Assembly (NCBI GenBank): GCA_014238125.1
Contig: JABABS010000034.1
Location: forward strand, 124,001-188,000
From: Phycisphaerales bacterium
GTDB lineage: Bacteria > Planctomycetota > Phycisphaerae > Phycisphaerales > SM1A02
Reading direction: 5' to 3'
DNA: 64,000 nucleotides
Below the pieces are notes generated by a model. The model worked only from the letters and a program-made list of their open reading frames with translations, was not told the origin of the DNA and ran no database searches. The translations under genes and the position numbers were made by a program. Positions 8,550 to 15,362 of the stretch are shown here, piece after piece; the first letter of the stretch is position 1, and the number at the start of each line of letters is the position of its first letter.

Positions 8550-8840
8550 TTATGAACGTCCTCGTCCACCGCCACCACCACCGCTACCTCCGCTACCACC
8601 GCTACCTCCGCTACCACCACGTGCTGCTTTGGGAGGTGTGCGCTGAAGTTCTGGATGCAATTCGCGTTGTATGCGTGATTCTGTGCGTCTCTTTGCGCGA
8701 CGTTTGCGTTCCGATGGCTTTTCAAAGTACTGTCGCTTCTTTACATCTTTGATCAGATTTTCTTTTTCACAAAGTTTTTTGAAGCGGCGTAGCATCTGAC
8801 TTGCAGATTCGTTTTGCCGTGCTTTAATTCGTATTGCCAT
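8550..8840 (-). CDS. rpsU: Ribosomal protein bS21 with glycine-rich tail
   Basis: Small-subunit protein near the anti-Shine-Dalgarno region of 16S rRNA. The 96-residue product has a normal bS21 core (residues 1-60: RIKARQNESASQMLRRFKKLCEKE ... KRQYFEKPSERKRR in two blocks) and then an extra tail of about 30 residues made of GGS repeats, six glycines and RGRS. bS21 is usually 58-75 residues, so the tail is an addition. The start follows an AGGAA site with good spacing. An 18-base tandem repeat encodes part of the tail. Confidence 0.93.
   Translation of the reverse strand: MAIRIKARQNESASQMLRRFKKLCEKENLIKDVKKRQYFEKPSERKRRAKRRTESRIQRELHPELQRTPPKAARGGSGGSGGSGGSGGGGGGRGRS
8581..8616. repeat. 18-base tandem repeat inside rpsU
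   Basis: Two exact copies of CCGCTACCTCCGCTACCA (8581-8598 and 8599-8616), flanked by partial copies. On the minus strand they encode the GGSGGS part of the bS21 tail. Such repeats can change length by slippage without shifting the frame. Confidence 0.8.
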
Positions 8841-8990
8841 AAATTCCTAAACCTTCCGTTGAATCAAGTATTGAGAGCCACGTATTATCATGCATTCTGG
8901 GCACCATTGCAAGGGGGAGAGGGGTTATTGCTATCTCTTTTGTTTCCAATCACTTGCAGGATTCTAGATATGCTATATTCTGCCTTCACT

Positions 8991-9617
8991 ATGGAGTTAC
9001 TCGTAGACACTTGGAATGTGCTGCACCAGATGGGTGTTTTACCCCCAGATCTAGCTGGATTAGGGGCTGGCGAATTAGCCTCTTTGCTCTCAAAAGGTCG
9101 CTGGAGCCGTGATCGAGTTTCTCTTATCTGCGATGGCACCCCCGGGAGTAGTGGTTCTGGAATTGCTCGTAATGTTGAAATAATTTACACCGGTGGAACT
9201 AAATCCGCAGATCAAGAAATCATGGATCGCGTTGCTGCTTCCTCAGCCGCGAACCGCATAGTGGTTGTAACTAACGACCGAGAAATTATTCGGTTCATTC
9301 GCGCAAAAGGTGCGCAGCAATTGGGGTCTGTTGAATTTCTTAAAGCAATCGTTGACGATCACCAAAAACCTGACAAAAAAATAGTTCGCAAGCCCTCTGG
9401 TTTATCGCCTGAAAAAGCAGCTGAGTGGAAAAAAGAGTTCGGTTTTGTCGACGAAGATATAACTAATCTTAAAGAAGAAATAAGCAAAGTAAGCATCCCT
9501 GAACCTGAAGCAACAACCACGCCGAAAAAAAATCTAAAAGTAAAAAAAACACAATCCCAGACTGAATCCGACCTTCCTGACGATTTAATTAACGAAGCTC
9601 GCCGTCTTGCGGAATAA
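8991..9617 (+). CDS. YacP-like NYN-domain protein (putative RNA-processing nuclease)
   Basis: The 208-residue product begins MELLVDTWNVLHQMG, the NYN/PIN-like motif with the first metal-binding Asp, followed by ICDGTPG, IYTGGTKSADQEI and VVTNDREIIRFIRAKGAQQLGS, the order seen in YacP/Rae1-type ribonucleases. A lysine-rich C-terminal tail of about 80 residues has no clear fold. I chose ATG 8991 because the domain starts there; in-frame ATG 8970 is the alternative. There is no Shine-Dalgarno. A TATATT box ends 11 bases before the ATG, so the mRNA may be nearly leaderless. Confidence 0.75.
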   Translation: MELLVDTWNVLHQMGVLPPDLAGLGAGELASLLSKGRWSRDRVSLICDGTPGSSGSGIARNVEIIYTGGTKSADQEIMDRVAASSAANRIVVVTNDREIIRFIRAKGAQQLGSVEFLKAIVDDHQKPDKKIVRKPSGLSPEKAAEWKKEFGFVDEDITNLKEEISKVSIPEPEATTTPKKNLKVKKTQSQTESDLPDDLINEARRLAE

Positions 9618-9618
9618 C

Positions 9619-9640
9619 CTACCTACGAGGTAGTTTATTT
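9619..9640 (+). terminator. Terminator between yacP-like gene and pdxH
   Basis: Hairpin CTACCT-ACG-AGGTAG followed by TTTATTT, directly after the stop codon of the NYN gene. It overlaps the pdxH stop region and may serve both convergent genes. The same 15-base palindrome recurs after rlmE at 49737-49751. Confidence 0.6.
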
Positions 9641-10236
9641 TACGGTTGCAGTCGTTCCCACGACCAAGTGCCCTCGTCGCATGTATACCGAATGCGATCG
9701 TGTAATCGTCCGTCGTGCCCTTGCCAAAATTCAATTTCGTCAAGAGAAACACGTAAACCACCCCAATGTTGAGGTCGAGGAACATTGCGCCCAACCCATT
9801 TCGCCATCAATGCAGCGACTTTTGCCATCAATGCCGCCCTGCTCTTTAGGGGTTGTGATTGGTGACTTGCCCACGCGCTCACTTGGCTTAATTTTTGCCT
9901 TGTAGCAAAGTATGCATCGGATTCCTCTTCGCTCACTTTCGTTACTGTTCCACGAATTCGCAGTTGCCGTTGGGAATCATCCCAATGGAATAACATCGAA
10001 GCGTGTGTGTTGTTTACAAGATCTAACGCTTTTGGGCTGGCATAGTTCGTATAAAAGACTGCGCCTTTTTCATCAAAACCCTTCAATAGCACCATTCTTG
10101 TAGATGGTTTGCCATCATGGTCAACTGTCGACAATGCAACCGCAAGCGGGTTTGGAGTCGCTTTTGCAGCAACAGCCTCATCAAACCACTGCTGTGCAGA
10201 GGTTGCTGGGGATTCGGATGGGGAATCAAAATTCAT
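9640..10236 (-). CDS. pdxH: Pyridoxamine/pyridoxine 5'-phosphate oxidase
   Basis: FMN-dependent enzyme that oxidises PNP or PMP to pyridoxal 5'-phosphate, the last step of vitamin B6 synthesis or salvage. The 198-residue protein has ALSTVDHDGKPSTRMVLLKGFD, FYTNYASPKA, the FMN/substrate segment SQRQLRIRGTV, and the family C-terminus EFWQGHDGRLHDRIRY ... WERLQP. The start is ATG 10236, 12 bases after an AAGGA. An upstream extension to 10374 would run into the divergent gene's leader and has no family similarity. Confidence 0.93.
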   Translation of the reverse strand: MNFDSPSESPATSAQQWFDEAVAAKATPNPLAVALSTVDHDGKPSTRMVLLKGFDEKGAVFYTNYASPKALDLVNNTHASMLFHWDDSQRQLRIRGTVTKVSEEESDAYFATRQKLSQVSAWASHQSQPLKSRAALMAKVAALMAKWVGRNVPRPQHWGGLRVSLDEIEFWQGHDGRLHDRIRYTCDEGTWSWERLQP

Positions 10237-10251
10237 TTGAAAAGAAAGTCC

Positions 10252-10282
10252 TTGACGATAAGTGGAGATACTCCGGTAGAAT
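10252..10282 (+). promoter_or_regulatory. Candidate sigma-70 promoter for the 10369 gene
   Basis: TTGACG (10252-10257) and TAGAAT (10277-10282), spacer 19 bases, which is slightly long. Transcription would start near 10289 and give a leader of about 80 bases. The leader contains GCGCTGC (10310-10316) and its complement GCAGCGC (10337-10343), able to form a 7-bp stem ahead of the GGAGG ribosome site. Confidence 0.45.
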
Positions 10283-10368
10283 ACACTCGTGGGGATGCAA
10301 GGGGGCTTGGCGCTGCAACATCTGCGTGAAGACTTAGCAGCGCTGACCTTTTGATATGGAGGTTTGCC

Positions 10369-11079
10369 ATGCACGAAAAACGTAATTTTGTTCTTGTACT
10401 CCTTGGATCCGCGAGTGTGCTTTGGGCAATTTGGGCGTGGACTATGTCTGACGCTGAGGGGTTTGGTTTCTCAAAAATTATTTCGCTTGCTCTTACCCTC
10501 ACAATTTCAGGGTGTTTGATCTACGCCTTTAACATGGAAGATCAACTTCCAAACCGACTTCGAAAAATCGTTGGTTCACATTACTTTGAAGCAGACGGAG
10601 TTTGTTTATTTCCACTTGTTCGAACATCGCAGAACGGGCCTGAATTATCAATATATTTTCAAAACAGATATGAAAATCCTGCTTCAGTGATTGTGCACCT
10701 TCGACCTGCGCAGCGTTCGTTTACTGTTGTGGACGGTGCAAGTGATGTGCACATTGCCTTTCGAGTAGGTGGTGGTGATGTTGGTGTTCTGCATCAACCA
10801 ATTACTGTTCCAAAATCATTGCGCGGTGAAATTGTCAACGTGCAGATGGTTGGCGTAAGTCATTATCCAAGAAGTCGCGGTACGCGTTGGCGTCGTCACG
10901 AGGGACGAGCGTGTGGAACAATGGATGTTGACTGGGTTGGAAACGCTATGAAAATTGGTGCACATGAAGTTGACGGAACCGTCGAACTTACAAATCCGGT
11001 CGTGCTTCATCTTGCAATGCCTAAAAATGTTGCGTACTCCGAGCCTCGCGACAACTCGTGTAGACAAGAACTTTTATAA
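10369..11079 (+). CDS. Membrane-anchored protein of unknown function
   Basis: Unrecognised 236-residue protein. The start ATG 10369 follows GGAGG by 6 bases; an earlier TTG at 10351 lies before that site. Residues about 7-24 and 30-48 form two membrane helices joined by a short polar loop. The remainder is a soluble, beta-strand-rich domain (VCLFPLVR, LSIYFQNRYENPASVIVHLRP, VTVPKSLRGEIVNVQMVGVSH) with many basic residues. No catalytic motif stands out. It is a single-gene unit with its own promoter and a strong terminator. Confidence 0.65.
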   Translation: MHEKRNFVLVLLGSASVLWAIWAWTMSDAEGFGFSKIISLALTLTISGCLIYAFNMEDQLPNRLRKIVGSHYFEADGVCLFPLVRTSQNGPELSIYFQNRYENPASVIVHLRPAQRSFTVVDGASDVHIAFRVGGGDVGVLHQPITVPKSLRGEIVNVQMVGVSHYPRSRGTRWRRHEGRACGTMDVDWVGNAMKIGAHEVDGTVELTNPVVLHLAMPKNVAYSEPRDNSCRQELL

Positions 11080-11109
11080 AAAAGGTCGCTCAAAAGAGCG
11101 ACCTTTTTT
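11078..11109. terminator. Strong bidirectional terminator
   Basis: Perfect symmetric hairpin: A-tract, GGTCGCTC, loop AAAA, GAGCGACC, T-tract (six T). The 8-bp GC-rich core plus A/T arms gives a canonical intrinsic terminator on both strands, placed between the convergent 10369 gene and the metalloprotease gene. Confidence 0.92.
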
Positions 11110-11128
11110 AAAAGTGTTGAGATAAAAA

Positions 11129-13861
11129 TTACATTGTGTACACAATATCAAGTGCTTTTCCAAGACGACCATGCATGTCTTCAAGATGTGATTGCGAATA
11201 GACATCAAGTGAAGCGTTATTTTCAAGAATTTCTTCTATTTGATTATACAACGCGCGAGTGTGGTGCAACGCTAGCGTTCGCACTGGTCTGAACATTCGC
11301 ACACGACCCGTTGAAAGATCAATGAGTCGGTCTGCCATTTCGGCTTGAAGATTACGACGCATTGACGAAATCATTGGTTCTCGGTTTGTCCAATTACCTT
11401 CGGTTTCATCAATTCCTGAATACACTGCTTCCATCAGAGTTTCAAATATCTCTGCCATTGTAAGTGCATCTTCACCCTCAGCAACACGATACTCATTGTC
11501 ATACACCATGCCGAGGCGACTTGGTGCGAGAATAGATGAAAGCATCGAAGCTTGAAGACCAAGAATTCGGTCATGCACGGGCCATGTTGCTTCACCGATA
11601 TCACCACCACCGCCGTACCACTTATCAACATTAAAGTGAGCTAGTAAATTTGGTGAAAGATCAAAAGCATTTTCATCAAAAATGTTTTCAACGACAAAGT
11701 TAAGTGCGGCGCGTTGTTGTTCTGCTGGAACAACTGTTACAGGAGCAATATCTTCGTCGCCAAAATCGCCCTTCTTGTTTCGATTTACAAACGCTCCACC
11801 GATCCAATCGATCAACATGCCCGCTGAGCCAGATTGCATGCGTAGTGTAGTTTCATAACCTCTACGCGCCTTTGACCAACTGTCGCCGTCCTCAACATAA
11901 GAGGTGAGTAAGTCTGCACGAAGTTTTTCGACAATTCGCATTTGGTTTTGCGCGTATGTCAAAGGATCTTTACTAAAGTCATACCGCTTTGCGAGTGGGT
12001 CAGGTCCGCCTGTGTCTTCATCTGTCAAATATGCGTGCGCAGGTTCATTTGAACGCTTTAGAACATCAGCTTCCTTGCCAAGTGTGTAGCCATATTCAAT
12101 TGCCCATATATCGTAGGGACCGACGCCGATCATTGCAAAGTCACCTTGCACATCGCCCGTGTCCATGTTGAAGTTTACTGGGTTGTAATCCATCACAGAT
12201 GCAGTAAATGGTTTCTTGCCACGAACATCTTCAGAGTTAATCTCTTCCATTGTGTATAAACCAGAGGCTTTAAAGTTATGGCGAAGACCAAGTGTATGAC
12301 CTACTTCGTGGCAAACTAATCCAGAGATAAGTGGACCAATAAACCATTCTGGAATACCGTCGAGCTTATCGTCAGTTGCTCGACCTGTATCAGATGGTGG
12401 ACCAATTGCAACCAGGTCCAGTGCTTCAATTCCGAGTCTTGCAAATGCCATTTGGCTTGCAAGTTGGTAGGCCGCTAAACAATGATGGTCTTCGTCGCCC
12501 AACCAGTTTGCAATCTCAGCAAGACTGTCATCACCTGCAAGAATTGGATCGATCAAAGATTTGCCGGGATCTGTTTCACCCGCTACTTTGCGTCGATCTC
12601 GTTCAGCAAAAATTCTAGCTTGTTCGACTGGACTTGCCGTTCGAATACGTGGATCCCATTCTGGATAATCTTCGAGCCATTGAATATCAGCAGGTGTAAG
12701 TGTCGCCATTGCTTCCTCGGCTTTTGGTATTTGTGAATACCAGCGCCAATATGCTCGAATCCAACCATCAGTAAGCACAATGTCTGCATCAAGAATTTCA
12801 CCTGTAATTGGGTGTGCTCTTGAAGGACCAATTGCAGTTGCAATATCGTTGTTCAACCAACGAAGAAAGTTATAACGGACATCTTCTGGATCTTTTTCCA
12901 TGTGAGCGCCAGTCGCTTCATCTTGGTAATAAACTTCTATTGCACTGTCGATGCCAATTTTTTCAAATGCATCGTTCCAATACAACACGCCATCACGAAC
13001 CCAACGTCGATACTTCACAGGAACTGTGTGTTCAATATAAAATACGATTGGTTTTTTTGGTGGACTGAGCGACAAACTTGCATCGCGTTTTTGTAGATCC
13101 CAACGATTGATGTAATGGATCCATTTATCTTCTTCGTGCGGTTGACCGAGGTCACGGAAATTAGTTGTGAAAAAACCTACACGCTCGTCTGCCTTGCGTG
13201 GCTTGTAAGAACCACGTTCGGGAACCTCACTAATTGAATAATGAATTTGCTTAAGGTTCCCGCCGTTTGTTGGCATCTCTAAAGCAACTTCTAAATTTTT
13301 TGGAAATGACTTTGCTGTTTTGATTGTTGTGAGTCTGCTGTTTGCGCCACGACCAACTGAACCAGCAATTTTTGAAGCGTTAGTGACAAGTAGATAGTCA
13401 AGATCAATCACCGGTTGCCCATTTGGCCCAGTTGCAACGATTGGTATATCGATAAGCACGGTATCTGTAAATATAGTATCAACGGACTCTTTTGAAGTTT
13501 TTGTGCCAGTTGATCTAACAGAAGTTTCTGGTGCAATGAACGCGATGCGGTCATCATATTTTCGTAAATATACATATGACTCGTTGCCTTGCAAACCAGA
13601 GAATGTAACTCCTGCAGATGGGGTGACGGCGATGAAGAATTTCTTGCGATCCCAACCTCGTGGAAGTTCGAGAAGCATTTGATTTTCTTTGTTGTTAACC
13701 CAAAGGCCAAACAGTGCTGTAGATCCATCTGCTGTTGAAACGACTTCCTTGAAGCCTTCATTGACTTCATTGAATTGCTTTGGTTTTGCTAAACTTGGTG
13801 TTGTTGCAATTGCGACGACACCAAGTGTAAGTGCTGTGATTGTAATTTTGTTCTCAAACAT
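11129..13861 (-). CDS. Large secreted zinc metalloprotease (DUF5117/DUF4953 type)
   Basis: Exported protease of 910 residues. It has a signal peptide (about 1-25, ending TTPSLA), a beta-rich region about 60-250 matching the DUF5117-type N-domain, the IEHTVPVKYR element, and the metzincin-like zinc site HEVGHTLGLRH with His518, Glu519, His522 and His528, then FKASGLYTMEEIN and the downstream SVMDYNPVN segment carrying the Met-turn. The C-terminal part is mostly helical. Planctomycetes and Bacteroidetes carry many such proteins; substrates are mostly unknown. ATG 13861 is preceded by TAGGAG. It is a stand-alone gene ended by the terminator at 11078-11109. Confidence 0.9.
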   Translation of the reverse strand: MFENKITITALTLGVVAIATTPSLAKPKQFNEVNEGFKEVVSTADGSTALFGLWVNNKENQMLLELPRGWDRKKFFIAVTPSAGVTFSGLQGNESYVYLRKYDDRIAFIAPETSVRSTGTKTSKESVDTIFTDTVLIDIPIVATGPNGQPVIDLDYLLVTNASKIAGSVGRGANSRLTTIKTAKSFPKNLEVALEMPTNGGNLKQIHYSISEVPERGSYKPRKADERVGFFTTNFRDLGQPHEEDKWIHYINRWDLQKRDASLSLSPPKKPIVFYIEHTVPVKYRRWVRDGVLYWNDAFEKIGIDSAIEVYYQDEATGAHMEKDPEDVRYNFLRWLNNDIATAIGPSRAHPITGEILDADIVLTDGWIRAYWRWYSQIPKAEEAMATLTPADIQWLEDYPEWDPRIRTASPVEQARIFAERDRRKVAGETDPGKSLIDPILAGDDSLAEIANWLGDEDHHCLAAYQLASQMAFARLGIEALDLVAIGPPSDTGRATDDKLDGIPEWFIGPLISGLVCHEVGHTLGLRHNFKASGLYTMEEINSEDVRGKKPFTASVMDYNPVNFNMDTGDVQGDFAMIGVGPYDIWAIEYGYTLGKEADVLKRSNEPAHAYLTDEDTGGPDPLAKRYDFSKDPLTYAQNQMRIVEKLRADLLTSYVEDGDSWSKARRGYETTLRMQSGSAGMLIDWIGGAFVNRNKKGDFGDEDIAPVTVVPAEQQRAALNFVVENIFDENAFDLSPNLLAHFNVDKWYGGGGDIGEATWPVHDRILGLQASMLSSILAPSRLGMVYDNEYRVAEGEDALTMAEIFETLMEAVYSGIDETEGNWTNREPMISSMRRNLQAEMADRLIDLSTGRVRMFRPVRTLALHHTRALYNQIEEILENNASLDVYSQSHLEDMHGRLGKALDIVYTM

Positions 13862-14039
13862 GTGGTAAAACTCCTAATGTACCTATCTCTCCAATACGAT
13901 TTTGCATCGGAATTGTTCACGCCCAATACATGAGCGATCGTTGCAGCATCGGCGTTCCTTCTTGGTCACCTCAAACCTGCTGCGCACAGAACCAACATTG
14001 TGGTTCTCGGACGTCCCAAAGTCAAAACAAAATCATGAA

Positions 14040-14537
14040 TTATTCTAAATTATTTACAGCAGCAGATTGTGCTTCTCGGAAAGCAGAAAAGGCTGTTTTT
14101 AAGTCGGAATCACCCATTGCAAGCATTTGAGCTGCAAAAGTCGCTGCATTGATCGCGCCAGCGCTGCCAATTGCAAAGGTGGCAACAGGCATCCCTTTTG
14201 GCATTTGAACGGTTGAGAGAAGTGAATCGAGCCCATCAAGTGACCATGCCTGCATTGGACAGCCTAAAACGGGAATCTCAGTATGGGCTGCAACAACGCC
14301 AGCAAGGTGCGCGGCCCCGCCTGCTGCACAGATGAAGAGTTCGACACCACGATTTTCGGCGTCTGAGAGGTATTTTTGAAGCCTCTCTGGGTTTCGATGG
14401 GCTGAAATTGCGTTGCACTCGTGGGCAATACCAAACTTGTCGAGAGTTTCACTCGCTTTTTTCATCGTTGGCCAGTCAGAAGCACTGCCCATGAGAACTC
14501 CAATTCTTGCACCATCTTTTGTTGTGTAATCAGCCAT
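14040..14537 (-). CDS. purE: N5-carboxyaminoimidazole ribonucleotide mutase
   Basis: Purine pathway enzyme that converts N5-CAIR to CAIR. The 165-residue protein has the class I PurE motifs GSASDWPTM, SAHRNPERL and CAAGGAAHLAGVVA, and GCPMQAWSLDGLDSL. The required partner purK is not in the window. Its start is unusual: TAGAAT lies exactly six bases before ATG 14537, with no Shine-Dalgarno, suggesting a leaderless mRNA. It is divergent from the asd-like gene. The 178 bases downstream hold only a weak hairpin (AGAACCA...TGGTTCT, 13988-14007). Confidence 0.95.
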   Translation of the reverse strand: MADYTTKDGARIGVLMGSASDWPTMKKASETLDKFGIAHECNAISAHRNPERLQKYLSDAENRGVELFICAAGGAAHLAGVVAAHTEIPVLGCPMQAWSLDGLDSLLSTVQMPKGMPVATFAIGSAGAINAATFAAQMLAMGDSDLKTAFSAFREAQSAAVNNLE

Positions 14538-14543
14538 GACAAC

Positions 14544-14549
14544 ATTCTA
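14544..14549 (-). promoter_or_regulatory. -10 box of purE (TAGAAT-N6-ATG)
   Basis: TAGAAT on the minus strand, separated from the purE ATG by GTTGTC. If transcription starts about seven bases after the -10 box, the first base of the mRNA is at or next to the A of ATG. No convincing -35 hexamer at 16-18 bases. Confidence 0.55.
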
Positions 14550-14588
14550 CCCTCTAGTGCTCATCAGGGACACCTTGGTGACAAACAT

Positions 14589-14594
14589 TAGAAT
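14589..14594 (+). promoter_or_regulatory. -10 box of asd-like gene (TAGAAT-N6-ATG)
   Basis: TAGAAT followed by GGTGAA and ATG 14601. This mirrors the purE box 40 bases away on the other strand. GGTGAA could be read as a very poor ribosome site, but the spacing is zero, so leaderless initiation is the better reading. Confidence 0.5.
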
Positions 14595-14600
14595 GGTGAA

Positions 14601-15362
14601 ATGCGAATTGCCGTACTAGGAGCGAGAGGGTCCGTTGGACGTCTGTGTATAAAAGAACTTGAGACCCGTGGCATAGAAACAATTTCGCTACAGAGAAATG
14701 ATGACATTCCAAGCGAGGCAAATGCTCTCATCATTGCTGCATCAGTTGAAACATGTGTTTTTGATGGTCCACTTGTAGACTGCAGCTCTTCTATATCAAA
14801 CGCAACGCTTTCACTTCCACCAACAGTACTAACAACTGCAAACAAAAAACGTGTGCCCAACTGCATGGCTTCACTTATCGCTCAAGCACTCGCACCCTTG
14901 CATCAACTGTGCACAATCACTTCGATTATCGCAACAACCATGCAATCTGTTTCTGGCGCAGGATGGCGGGGTGTTCAAGCACTTGATCAAAACGATACAA
15001 CAGAATTATTCGGCGGTGATCTTGTAAACAACGTGCTTCCACACGAAAATTTTTTACTAGAAGAGCAAGCAATTAAAAATGACTTGGGCGAACTGTTTGG
15101 TTGTGAAGTAGCTGCAACATCATTTCGCGTTCCGGTGTTCGTGGGACATGTTGCAAGTTTACGAATCACTACTAAAGAAACAATTGTCGAACATATTTTG
15201 CCAGAATCTAAGCAGTTCGACCCTCGAACAATGGAAAATAAAAGAAACGTTGCAATTGGACGCGTTCGAATCCATAATAACGCCGCAGACCTTGTAGTCT
15301 GCGGTGATCAATTACTTTGCGGTACAGCGATTCCTGCAGTTGACTTAGTCCTCGGCGCGTAA
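14601..15362 (+). CDS. Compact aspartate-semialdehyde dehydrogenase-like protein
   Basis: Resembles ASADH (asd), which reduces aspartyl phosphate for lysine, methionine and threonine synthesis, but is only 253 residues against about 330-370. Visible family parts: nucleotide loop GARGSVG near the start, catalytic-type Cys in VPNC, the dimer domain TMQSVSGAGWRGVQAL, NVLPHENF, and FRVPVFVGHVASL with the catalytic-type His. The N-terminal domain is shortened, the SSxFR phosphate-binding motif is replaced by CSSSISN without Arg, and the Lys of the EExK element is Ala. It may be an ASADH with changed substrate binding or a related dehydrogenase. Its 3' end overlaps acs by 18 bases. Confidence 0.75.
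   Translation: MRIAVLGARGSVGRLCIKELETRGIETISLQRNDDIPSEANALIIAASVETCVFDGPLVDCSSSISNATLSLPPTVLTTANKKRVPNCMASLIAQALAPLHQLCTITSIIATTMQSVSGAGWRGVQALDQNDTTELFGGDLVNNVLPHENFLLEEQAIKNDLGELFGCEVAATSFRVPVFVGHVASLRITTKETIVEHILPESKQFDPRTMENKRNVAIGRVRIHNNAADLVVCGDQLLCGTAIPAVDLVLGA

Noticed and set aside
13862..14039. Hairpin AGAACCA-ACATTG-TGGTTCT (13988-14007) after purE as terminator
   Set aside because: No U-tract on either strand; kept only as a remark.
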